Of a DNA stretch of 5,442 bases, positions 1 to 4,387 are shown in pieces. Numbering within the stretch: the stretch's first letter is position 1; every line of letters begins with the position of its first letter. The notes below the pieces were generated by a model. That model worked only from the letters and a program-made list of their open reading frames with translations, had not been told where the DNA came from and ran no database searches. Both the position numbers and the translations under genes were made by a program. Origin of the DNA: UBA6100 sp049658145 (lineage in GTDB: Bacteria > Actinomycetota > Coriobacteriia > Anaerosomatales > Anaerosomataceae); NCBI GenBank assembly GCA_049658145.1, contig JBASOJ010000023.1, forward strand, positions 1 to 5,442, given 5' to 3'.

Positions 1-17
1 AGGGAATTCGAATCCTG
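1..17. repeat. att-like core, copy 1 (left part cut by window edge)
   Basis: AGGGAATTCGAATCCTG is identical at 2325-2341 and 4270-4286, so it recurs at the start of each unit. It contains the 8-bp palindrome ATTCGAAT. Read on the minus strand it resembles the T-loop (TTCGAAT) and 3' T-stem of a tRNA. The window begins inside this copy, so the TGGTGCC flank seen at the other two copies cannot be checked here. A recombination core is inferred from the repetition and the tRNA-like sequence, both classic for tyrosine-recombinase att sites. Confidence 0.6.
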
Positions 18-30
18 AAAGTGCTTGTGA

Positions 31-104
31 CTATTGGGACTCGTTGGGACTCGTTGGTACAGCGGAGCTGCGGCGAGTCCCAATAGGTACCAACGAGTAC
101 CAAC
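31..104. repeat. Mirrored 10-bp iteron array, copy A
   Basis: Three direct 10-mers lie at 31-60 (CTATTGGGAC, TCGTTGGGAC, TCGTTGGTAC). After a 14-bp centre, three inverted 10-mers follow at 75-104 (GAGTCCCAAT, AGGTACCAAC, GAGTACCAAC). Two 12-bp inverted repeats are perfect: 31-42 with 75-86, and 49-60 with 87-98. The 10-bp period places each unit on the same face of the helix, as expected for cooperative protein binding; cruciform formation is an alternative. The bound protein is unknown. A recombinase, an excisionase-like factor or a replication protein would all fit. Confidence 0.75.
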
Positions 105-117
105 AGTCACCAGGTAT

Positions 118-141
118 TTGGGCGACAGATCGGGCGACAAA
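118..141 (+). repeat. 12-bp direct repeats, TCGGGCGACAAA type, two copies
   Basis: TTGGGCGACAGA (118-129) is followed immediately by TCGGGCGACAAA (130-141). The same 12-mer occurs twice at 2120-2143 and three times at 2442-2477, and a variant occurs near the third unit. The repeats abut with no spacer and sit near the cassette cores, which fits accessory or arm-type binding sites (inference). Confidence 0.7.
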
Positions 142-160
142 TCCGGGGGTATTCCCCGGA
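142..160. repeat. GC-rich 7-bp hairpin between boundary repeat and promoter
   Basis: TCCGGGG (142-148) and CCCCGGA (154-160) form a perfect 7-bp stem with a GTATT loop. No T-run follows on either strand, so it is not a convincing intrinsic terminator. It could insulate the operon promoter from read-through out of the preceding cassette, or simply be a folding element of the boundary. Confidence 0.45.
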
Positions 161-212
161 GCTGACCACCAGTGCAGTGGCCGTGTGGATCCGAGCGATA
201 CTCAATCTGTAT

Positions 213-241
213 TTGCATACTAAAGTCCATGCGTTTAGTAT
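213..241 (+). promoter_or_regulatory. Predicted sigma-70 promoter of the toxin-antitoxin operon
   Basis: A -35-like TTGCAT (213-218) and a -10-like TAGTAT (236-241) are separated by exactly 17 bp. Transcription would start near 248, leaving about a 28-nt leader before the GTG at 277. Both hexamers are imperfect. Support comes mainly from the spacing and from the operator-like palindrome lying precisely over them. Confidence 0.5.
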
Positions 242-260
242 GCGTATATCGCTTTAGTAT
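215..260. promoter_or_regulatory. Operator: palindrome over the promoter plus a third half-site
   Basis: GCATACTAAA (215-224) and TTTAGTATGC (234-243) form a perfect 10-bp inverted repeat with a 9-bp spacer. A third half-site, CTTTAGTAT, lies at 252-260. The palindrome spans the predicted -35 to -10, and the third half-site lies just downstream of the start point. AbiEi-type antitoxins are known to autorepress by binding inverted repeats in their own promoter, so the product of the next gene is the likely ligand (inference). Confidence 0.7.
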
Positions 261-276
261 CGAAGGAGGGTCGGCC

Positions 277-1260
277 GTGCCGCACAGCATCGAGAGTCTC
301 GAGACGTACCTTCATGAAACACTGCACGCGCCGGTCCACCTAGAACGCTGGGGCCAGGCTGCCACGCTGCCCGCCTACCTGACAGGGCAGTATGACTTCT
401 TCGACGGCACGGTCGGCAGCGTCCACATCCTGTTCCTGCACAGCGCCGAAGAGCCCGTGCCCAGCACAGCGAAGAAGCATGAGCGCGCTCTGCAGCAGAA
501 CTGGAACGGACCTGTGGCGTTCGTCTTCGAGCGCATCACACCGCGCACCCGCCAGCGAATGGTCAGCGAAGGGCTGTCTTTCGTGGTGCCCGGCAATCAG
601 GTCTACCTCCCCGCCCTCGGCGTGAACCTTCGAGAGAGGTACCAGACCCGGGTGCAGACCACAGATCGGCTGCGACCCTCGGCGCAGGTGCTGTTCTTGC
701 ACGTGCTCGCAAGCCGCTCCCCCGCCTCCCGCACTCCGAGTGGCCTGGCGAGGCGGCTGGGCTACACGGCGATGGCGATGGGGCAGGCTCTGAACCAGCT
801 CGAGGATGCGAAGCTGGTCAACGTGCGCAAGGCGGGTCGCGAGCGTCTGTTCGAGCTGGCGGGTGAGCCTGCTGATCTCTGGCACCAAGCCCAACCACTG
901 CTGAGAAGCCCCGTCAGCCGTCGACGCCACCTAGTCGGCGTCGCGCCGTCGGGGCGCAAGGGACTGGCGGCTGCTGGCCTCAGTGCGCTGGCCGCCTACT
1001 CCGCCTTAGCAGAACCGGTCGTGCCGGTAGTGGCACTCGACAGAGTCACAGCCAAGAGCCTGCTGGACGTTCGCGGCGTCCAGGAACTGCCCTCCGCCGA
1101 TGAGGCCGAACTCGAGGTGGAGGTCTGGTCCTACGAGCCGGGCCTGCTCTCGGATGCGGCCACTGTCGACCGGCTCTCGCTCTACCTCTCGCTTCGAGAC
1201 GACACCGACGAGAGGGTCCAGTCCGCGCTCGACGAGATGATGCGGGGTGTCACGTGGTAA
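277..1260 (+). CDS. AbiEi-like winged-helix antitoxin / transcriptional autorepressor
   Basis: Predicted 327-residue antitoxin and operon repressor, partner of the downstream nucleotidyltransferase. The GTG at 277 is chosen because GAAGGAGGG (262-270) sits 6 nt upstream and the operator/promoter lies just before it. The longer in-frame ATG at 172 would start upstream of the promoter. Residues 1-130 form a mixed N-terminal domain I do not recognise. Residues about 134-195 read as a MarR-like winged helix (LFLHVLASRSPASRTPSGLA, then a recognition-helix and wing region ending GRERLFEL). The C-terminal half ends in a segment, YEPGLLSDAATVDRLSLYLS, of a type I associate with regulators paired with nucleotidyltransferases. 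Its stop overlaps the start of the next gene, implying translational coupling. The AbiE-like assignment rests on gene pairing, fold impression and operator layout. A MarR-type regulator of a related but distinct pair is possible. Confidence 0.72.
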   Translation: MPHSIESLETYLHETLHAPVHLERWGQAATLPAYLTGQYDFFDGTVGSVHILFLHSAEEPVPSTAKKHERALQQNWNGPVAFVFERITPRTRQRMVSEGLSFVVPGNQVYLPALGVNLRERYQTRVQTTDRLRPSAQVLFLHVLASRSPASRTPSGLARRLGYTAMAMGQALNQLEDAKLVNVRKAGRERLFELAGEPADLWHQAQPLLRSPVSRRRHLVGVAPSGRKGLAAAGLSALAAYSALAEPVVPVVALDRVTAKSLLDVRGVQELPSADEAELEVEVWSYEPGLLSDAATVDRLSLYLSLRDDTDERVQSALDEMMRGVTW

Positions 1261-2027
1261 GGGGTCTGAACGTGTTTCGCGGGCGCTTCGCCGGATTCGA
1301 GGACCGCTACGCCCTTATCGGCGGAGCTGCCGTGGAAGTGGCTATGGACGCGGCGGGCTTGCAGTTCCGCGTGACCAAGGACCTCGACATCGTCTTGCAC
1401 GTCGAGGCGCTCGACGCGGAGTTCGCGGCGGCCTTCTGGGCGTTCGTCGCCGACGGAGGCTACGAGTTCCAAGAGAAGAGCACGGGCAAACCGACGCTCT
1501 ACCGATTCAGCAAGCCGACGGATGAGAGCTTCCCCTACATGCTCGAGCTGTTCTCCCGCAGACCCGAGCTGATCGAGCCATCGCCAGACTGCCATCTCAC
1601 ACCTCTGCCCATCGCCGAGGAGGTCTCGAGCCTCTCGGCAATCCTGCTCGATGACGACTACTACGACTTCGTCCAAGAGGGCACCCGGGCGGACGGCGGA
1701 TTGTCGGTGCTCGCGCCGGAGTACATCGTGCCGCTCAAGGCGCGCGCGTGGATCGACCTGACCGACCGGCACGAGCGCGGCGAGGCCGTCTCTCGTGACG
1801 ACATCAAGAAGCACCGCAACGACATCATCCGTCTGAGCCAGCTCATATCGCCGGGAGCACGGATCGCACTTCCCGATGCTATCGGCGGCGACCTGAAGGA
1901 ATTCGTGGCGCGGGCGTTGCACGACGGCGCCGAGCCCAGGGTCTTCGGTGTCATCGGGATGACGCTGGAAGACGTGCGGTCATTGCTCGACGCCGTATAC
2001 GACCTCCCCGGAATGACCTCCGAATAG
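1254..2027 (+). CDS. AbiEii-like nucleotidyltransferase toxin
   Basis: Predicted 257-residue cytoplasmic nucleotidyltransferase of the DNA-polymerase-beta fold, the probable toxin of a type IV-like (AbiE/MenA-type) pair. The signature appears early: IGGAAV (residues 22-27), then TKDLDIV with the metal-binding pair D43 and D45. A further acidic residue, E98 (LELF), and a later basic patch, VPLKARAW (159-166) and KKHRNDIIRL (185-194), match the K/RA and KH-D helices common in this family. Characterised relatives transfer nucleotides, for example to tRNA 3' ends, and arrest growth; the substrate here is unknown. The GTG at 1254 overlaps the upstream stop by 7 nt. An in-frame GTG at 1272, preceded by AAGGGG at 1259-1264 with 7-nt spacing, is an equally good start and would remove six residues. 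A strong hairpin terminator follows about 50 nt after the stop. Confidence 0.8.
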   Translation: MVRGLNVFRGRFAGFEDRYALIGGAAVEVAMDAAGLQFRVTKDLDIVLHVEALDAEFAAAFWAFVADGGYEFQEKSTGKPTLYRFSKPTDESFPYMLELFSRRPELIEPSPDCHLTPLPIAEEVSSLSAILLDDDYYDFVQEGTRADGGLSVLAPEYIVPLKARAWIDLTDRHERGEAVSRDDIKKHRNDIIRLSQLISPGARIALPDAIGGDLKEFVARALHDGAEPRVFGVIGMTLEDVRSLLDAVYDLPGMTSE

Positions 2028-2075
2028 AGGACGTTTCAGCCCCGGGCCTGATGGCTCCCGCGTGGCATATGAGTT

Positions 2076-2107
2076 ACCGCACTTGTCAGCAAGTGCGGTC
2101 GTTCTTA
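2076..2107 (+). terminator. Rho-independent terminator of the toxin-antitoxin operon
   Basis: ACCGCACTTG (2076-2085) and CAAGTGCGGT (2090-2099) form a perfect 10-bp stem closed by a TCAG tetraloop. It is followed by CGTTCTTA, a short, interrupted T-rich tail. Placement 48 nt after the toxin stop and before the boundary repeats fits a terminator that keeps the cassette transcriptionally self-contained. Confidence 0.75.
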
Positions 2108-2119
2108 TGCCAACTCACT

Positions 2120-2143
2120 TCGGGCGACAAATCGGGCGACAAC
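2120..2143 (+). repeat. 12-bp direct repeats, TCGGGCGACAAA type, two copies
   Basis: TCGGGCGACAAA (2120-2131) and TCGGGCGACAAC (2132-2143) abut directly. They lie about 180 bp left of the second core, while three further copies lie about 100 bp to its right. The core is therefore flanked by same-orientation repeat clusters on both sides, as for arm sites in an att region (inference). Confidence 0.7.
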
Positions 2144-2257
2144 TCAGTCGAACGCCGCTCCTGCACACAAGGGACTGCTATTGGGCCGCACGAGAGCACT
2201 CACACCCCCTCCGACCCGCGCTTCTACCCCACACCCGCCCTCGGCCCGAAGACGTTT

Positions 2258-2289
2258 GTAGCCCGATCTCGCACTCGAAATCGGGCTAC
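2258..2289. repeat. 10-bp inverted repeat / hairpin carrying the ATCGGGC word
   Basis: GTAGCCCGAT (2258-2267) and ATCGGGCTAC (2280-2289) form a perfect 10-bp stem with a 12-nt loop. Each arm contains ATCGGGC, the invariant half of the 12-bp repeats, here in inverted form. No T-run follows. It may be a binding site for the same protein as a dimer, or a DNA/RNA hairpin at the cassette edge. Confidence 0.65.
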
Positions 2290-2313
2290 TCAGACCTCTG
2301 ACCTGCGGTTTTA

Positions 2314-2341
2314 TGGTGCCCCCAAGGGAATTCGAATCCTG
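2314..2341 (-). repeat. att-like core, copy 2, tRNA 3'-end-like
   Basis: On the minus strand this reads as a T-loop TTCGAAT flanked by GGA/TCC, then CTTGGGGGC, then ACCA, which is the layout of a tRNA 3' end with discriminator A and encoded CCA. The outer T-stem pairs are mismatched and no 5' tRNA half lies beyond, so it is a 3' remnant or mimic. The 17-bp part at 2325-2341 is identical to the other two copies. It marks the unit 1/unit 2 junction. Confidence 0.65.
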
Positions 2342-2477
2342 ATTGTGCTTGTGACTATTGGGACTCGTTGGGACTCGTTGGTACAGCGGAGCTGCGGCGA
2401 GTCCCAACAGGTACCAACGAGTACCAACAGTCACCATGTATTCGGGCGACAAATCGGGCGACAAATCGGGCGACAAA
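2325..2477. repeat. Unit-boundary long direct repeat, copy B
   Basis: The first 143 bp match 1-143 at 137 of 143 positions. Mirrored 10-bp iterons occupy 2355-2384 and 2399-2428 around a 14-bp centre (2385-2398). The 12-bp TCGGGCGACAAA follows three times in perfect tandem at 2442-2477. On the minus strand this block is read as the C-terminal tail of the metallopeptidase frame, so repeats and coding potential overlap. Confidence 0.85.
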
Positions 2478-3350
2478 TCGTGGCGCGATTTCGGCGTGAG
2501 TGACTCCGCCAAACCCGGGGCGTTTCAGTCGCATCGAATGAACCGCTTCGGTTGTCGAACACATCGCGGCGATGACCAGGATCAAGAGCAGCGCGTAGGG
2601 TTGAGACGAGTAGTCACGAGCAAGAGTCCTGGTCAGGTGTAGCAGCGTCAGTTCGCGGGCTGGACCCGACGTATTGGGCACGCCCTGCTGATAGCGGCGA
2701 ACCAGCTCCTTCATGTCCTCATTGTTCTCGATTCGGCCCGCGCTCGTCTGGATCGGCACTCTCGAGGACGGCGCGTCAAGCACTGCATAGACTTCGGCGA
2801 AGTCCTCACGAGGGCTGTCTTCCCAGGCAACGCCCGAGCCGTCCCAACTCTGCCGGGCATCGTGTCCGCGGATCTCGCTGAACTCCGCCCGTTCGGATTC
2901 ATCAAGGTAGTCCCCATCAACCGCATGGCCGATCTCGTGCGCCAGAACGTGTGAGAGGCCCTGACCAACGGGATCCGCAACAATCCTCTCGCTGATGCGG
3001 ATCACGCGCTCGTTGGGGTCGTACGTCGCAGCGGCACCGGGAGGAAGGTCCTCGTCCGCGCACACCACGACCTTGAGTCCGACGCTGCGCACTGGCAAGA
3101 CAAGATCGTCGAGCGCCTCGCGCACCGCCGCGCGCTCTTCCGGAAGCCCTTCGACGCTGACGGTCGTGGATCGGGAGCGTACCATTCCTGAGTGCGGAAG
3201 AAGGTTGTCAATTTCGACCGTGAAGCGACTTGCGAGACTCACGGCCACCGTCGGTGCAACCGCAACTGCGGCGCACAGCAAGGCGGCGGCGATGAGCCCT
3301 CGTGTGGCTCCCACGAATCCAGCTGCCAGAGTCCCTACTGTGCTCCACAC
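2355..3350 (-). CDS. Membrane-anchored zinc metallopeptidase, lethal-factor-like gluzincin
   Basis: Predicted zinc peptidase, 331 residues from the GTG at 3350. The catalytic motif HEIGHAVDG begins at residue 138 (ligands H138 and H142, catalytic E139). About 40 residues on, SPREDFAEVY supplies E182 as third ligand. This HExxH...E(F/D)FAE spacing resembles the anthrax-lethal-factor-like gluzincins. A hydrophobic segment near residues 17-40 and another near 250-265 (YALLLILVIAAMC) suggest the peptidase domain lies between two membrane helices, probably outside the cytoplasm. The GTG at 3350 is chosen for GGAAGAGG 9 nt upstream and the hydrophobic N-terminus that follows. In-frame ATGs at 3479 and 3629 lack a ribosome site. 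The last 40-odd residues (RFVARFVARFVAR onward) are translated boundary repeat, so the native C-terminus is probably lost or was never there. The substrate is unknown. It is transcribed opposite to both neighbouring units. Confidence 0.72.
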   Translation of the reverse strand: MWSTVGTLAAGFVGATRGLIAAALLCAAVAVAPTVAVSLASRFTVEIDNLLPHSGMVRSRSTTVSVEGLPEERAAVREALDDLVLPVRSVGLKVVVCADEDLPPGAAATYDPNERVIRISERIVADPVGQGLSHVLAHEIGHAVDGDYLDESERAEFSEIRGHDARQSWDGSGVAWEDSPREDFAEVYAVLDAPSSRVPIQTSAGRIENNEDMKELVRRYQQGVPNTSGPARELTLLHLTRTLARDYSSQPYALLLILVIAAMCSTTEAVHSMRLKRPGFGGVTHAEIAPRFVARFVARFVARIHGDCWYSLVPVGTRRSSAVPTSPNESQ

Positions 3351-3405
3351 GAGCGTTCGCCTCTTCCAGTCCGTACCAACTGCTTCGGGGCAGCAAGCAC
3401 GTTCG

Positions 3406-3433
3406 GAGATAGCGCGACCAGAGATGCTGTGAA
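3406..3433 (-). promoter_or_regulatory. Possible promoter of the metallopeptidase
   Basis: On the minus strand TTCACA (3433-3428, five of six to consensus) is followed after 16 bp by TATCTC (3411-3406, a weak -10). It would give a leader of roughly 50 nt before the GTG at 3350 and so supports that start over the upstream ATGs. The -10 is poor, so this is tentative. Confidence 0.28.
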
Positions 3434-3526
3434 GCGGAAGCGCTGAATCAGCAGGTGAGCGACTCGTGAAACCATCCATGCGAAATCGTCCACTGTTGGC
3501 TCTCCCGCCGCTATCCGCACCTTGCT

Positions 3527-3787
3527 TTGGTAACGGCGGATGCAGCCGCGGCGGGCATAGTGCGGTTCGACACAGCGACGGGGAAGTTCGGGTGGCCACA
3601 CATGACAGGCCGAGGGGGAACCCGCGCATGGCTTACGGTACTAGGAAATTCGGCTAACGCGCGGCGCGGCTACTCGCAGGAGGTGGCGTCGCGCACGCTC
3701 ACCTGTGAGGCACGGAAGGTCGGCGGCGGCCGCAACGACGTGTGGCGCCGCGACTTCGCAAACGCGTCGGTGGCGTTCACGAGGCGG
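3527..3787 (+). pseudogene. Possible coding remnant, plus strand
   Basis: An open stretch whose later part (about 3668-3787) has 37 of 40 codons ending in G or C and reads as protein-like, including VWRRDFANASVAFTRR. The WRRDFAN-type segment is reminiscent of C-terminal regions of some putative glycoside hydrolases, but that is a weak memory match. There is no ribosome site at the TTG that opens the frame, and beyond about 3790 it becomes arginine-rich and overlaps a better minus-strand fragment. It is probably a truncated fragment or chance. Confidence 0.22.
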
Positions 3788-3933
3788 AGGCTGCGGCGAG
3801 CTTCTCGTTCTTCCAGGGCTCGGGAGCCAGCTCCTTGTACATGGTGAGCTCGCGGGCGCTCGTGGATACGAAGACCTCTGCGTCGGGGTCTGCGGCCTTG
3901 ATGGACGCGGCCTGCGGCGCCGCCCAGAACCAT
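3777..3933 (-). pseudogene. C-terminal fragment of an unidentified gene
   Basis: Reading leftward from 3933 to a TGA at 3779-3777 gives about 50 residues with G/C in nearly all third positions and a natural-looking end: DPDAEVFVSTSARELTMYKE, then LAPEPWKNEKLAAASAS and stop. There is no start codon with a ribosome site, and the fragment is joined directly at its 5' side to a truncated tRNA-Leu gene. I do not recognise the family. The frame continues upstream through the tRNA (WRNGRRAWFW), which is a well-known artefact of translating tRNA-Leu and not part of the protein. Confidence 0.45.
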
Positions 3934-3960
3934 GCGCGTCTGCCATTCCGCCACACCCGC
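3934..3960 (-). pseudogene. tRNA-Leu 5' half, truncated in the anticodon arm
   Basis: From 3960 leftward the minus strand reads acceptor strand GCGGGTG, TG, then the 3-bp D-stem GCG, D-loop GAATGGCAGA and CGC, which is the 5' half of a bacterial tRNA-Leu. The expected anticodon stem pairing, variable arm, T-arm and 3' CACCCGC are absent. Instead the sequence passes into coding-like DNA. A -10-like TACTAT lies at 3982-3977, 16 nt before the tRNA 5' end, so the native promoter may still be present. The break in the anticodon arm fits an integrase crossover site or a deletion endpoint. Confidence 0.6.
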
Positions 3961-4057
3961 GTGTTAGCGTCTGAGAATAGTAGTGGGGTTGGAGTTTTGA
4001 GGGCCACGGGGCCTGTCCATGCCGATACATTGAGAGCAACGGGAGAATCGCGTGCAA

Positions 4058-4128
4058 TCGGGCACCAGATCGGGCACCAAGCGGCGCCGAAGGCCTACAT
4101 GCAGCAACAGGGATTTTTGGGCACCAGA
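4058..4128 (+). repeat. 12-bp repeats, TCGGGCACCARA dialect
   Basis: TCGGGCACCAGA (4058-4069) and TCGGGCACCAAG (4070-4081) abut with the same 12-bp period as the GACAAA type at the other boundaries. A third, diverged copy, TTGGGCACCAGA, lies at 4117-4128. The TCGGGC half is shared between dialects while the second half differs. GGGCACCA is also the 3' end of the tRNA-like core on the minus strand. Confidence 0.65.
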
Positions 4129-4140
4129 ATGGAGTGACAT

Positions 4141-4156
4141 GGGGCGATATGGCCCC
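4141..4156. repeat. Short GGGGC/GCCCC hairpin
   Basis: GGGGC (4141-4145) and GCCCC (4152-4156) form a 5-bp GC stem with a 6-nt loop in the boundary between the repeat clusters. It is small and could be chance in GC-rich DNA. Confidence 0.25.
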
Positions 4157-4200
4157 TGAGCTGCCGCTTTGTCCTCTGCGCGCCTCTCGAGATTGCACGA

Positions 4201-4212
4201 TTTGGTGCCCGA
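4201..4212 (-). repeat. Inverted copy of the 12-bp repeat
   Basis: TTTGGTGCCCGA is the exact reverse complement of TCGGGCACCAAA, so it opposes the direct copies at 4058-4081. Its flank, TTGCACGA (4193-4200), resembles the inverse of the flank of the direct copies (GTGCAATC, 4053-4060). An inverted pair of clusters therefore brackets about 120 bp just left of the third core. Confidence 0.6.
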
Positions 4213-4259
4213 TTTCAAGCACGCAACAGGGAATTTCAGGCCTGTGACCTGTGGAAACG

Positions 4260-4286
4260 TGGTGCCCTAAGGGAATTCGAATCCTG
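4260..4286 (-). repeat. att-like core, copy 3, tRNA 3'-end-like
   Basis: AGGGAATTCGAATCCTG (4270-4286) is identical to copies 1 and 2. The flank TGGTGCCCTA differs from copy 2 by a substitution and one missing base. A second shared block lies 5 nt further out: CCTGTGACCTGTGG at 4241-4254 against CCTCTGACCTGCGG at 2295-2308. On the minus strand it again ends in GGGCACCA. It marks the unit 2/unit 3 junction and, unlike copies 1 and 2, is not followed by the iteron array. Confidence 0.65.
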
Positions 4287-4321
4287 GGGCGCGGCGGCCT
4301 CCCCGATTGCGTGATCCGAGA

Positions 4322-4350
4322 ATGACATCATGACGCATTAACGATATCAT
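4322..4350 (+). promoter_or_regulatory. Strong sigma-70 promoter of the fic cassette
   Basis: ATGACA (4322-4327, five of six to TTGACA) and TATCAT (4345-4350, five of six to TATAAT) are separated by exactly 17 bp. Transcription should start near 4357, giving a leader of about 30 nt that contains the ribosome site. The surrounding ATGACATCATGACG is rich in TGAC/ATCAT words that may bind a regulator, possibly the winged helix at the C-terminus of the encoded protein (inference). Confidence 0.65.
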
Positions 4351-4387
4351 CCGGGTGTCTTGCGATTCATTACCGTGAGGAGATGGC

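Larger units (their letters stand above)
1..143. repeat. Unit-boundary long direct repeat, copy A
   Basis: This 143-bp stretch is repeated at 2325-2467 in the same orientation with only six mismatches (positions 19, 20, 84, 113, 119 and 128 here). It comprises the 17-bp core, a block of mirrored 10-bp iterons and the start of a 12-bp direct-repeat run. Two near-identical copies 2.3 kb apart flank the toxin-antitoxin operon. Homologous or site-specific recombination between them could excise that operon as a 2,324-bp circle (inference). Confidence 0.85.
2028..2324. other. Non-coding right end of unit 1
   Basis: About 300 bp without a convincing gene. It holds the operon terminator, two 12-bp repeats (2120-2143), a pyrimidine-rich stretch (about 2195-2250) and a 10-bp-stem inverted repeat (2258-2289). 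A 14-bp word, CCTCTGACCTGCGG (2295-2308), recurs with two changes at 4241-4254 before the next core. Open frames through this stretch use repeat sequence and have no start signals, so I treat them as chance. Confidence 0.6.
3351..4259. other. Gene-poor debris region of unit 2
   Basis: About 900 bp with no intact gene I can defend. It holds a weak minus-strand promoter candidate, two converging coding fragments (plus strand to about 3787, minus strand 3933-3777), a truncated tRNA-Leu 5' half (3960-3934) and a repeat-bearing boundary (4058-4259). Many open frames overlap here in several phases, as expected in GC-rich DNA. None combines a start signal with a recognisable domain. The mixture suggests successive insertions and deletions. 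Confidence 0.55.

Noticed and set aside
1182..1922. Long minus-strand open frame opposite the nucleotidyltransferase
   Set aside because: It is a shadow of the well-supported plus-strand toxin, with no start signals or domain.
2314..2400. Complete tRNA gene on the minus strand at the core
   Set aside because: Only the T-loop, 3' acceptor strand and CCA are present. The sequence 5' of it is the iteron array, with no D-arm, anticodon arm or complementary acceptor, and the outer T-stem is mismatched.
2442..2477. CRISPR array
   Set aside because: The 12-bp repeats abut with no spacers and are far too short; no cas genes are present.
2051..2503. Plus-strand open frame of 150 codons across the unit 1/2 boundary
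   Set aside because: It runs through terminator, repeats and core, contains the tRNA-end artefact peptide GAPKGIRIL and has no ribosome site.
3651..3968. Integron attC site (GGCTAAC at 3652-3658, GTTAGC at 3962-3967)
   Set aside because: The words do not match the RYYYAAC/GTTRRRY pattern well, lie about 300 bp apart and lack the inner pairing expected of an attC hairpin.
3742..4137. Plus-strand open frame of 131 codons
   Set aside because: It is antisense to the tRNA and gene fragment, no ribosome site precedes its start, and its end is translated 12-bp repeat (GHQIGHQ).
3641..4222. Minus-strand open frame of 193 codons, including CGGMADAHGSG
   Set aside because: CGGMADA and, in another frame, MAEWQTR are familiar artefacts of translating tRNA-Leu. 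The rest is arginine/proline-rich shadow sequence.
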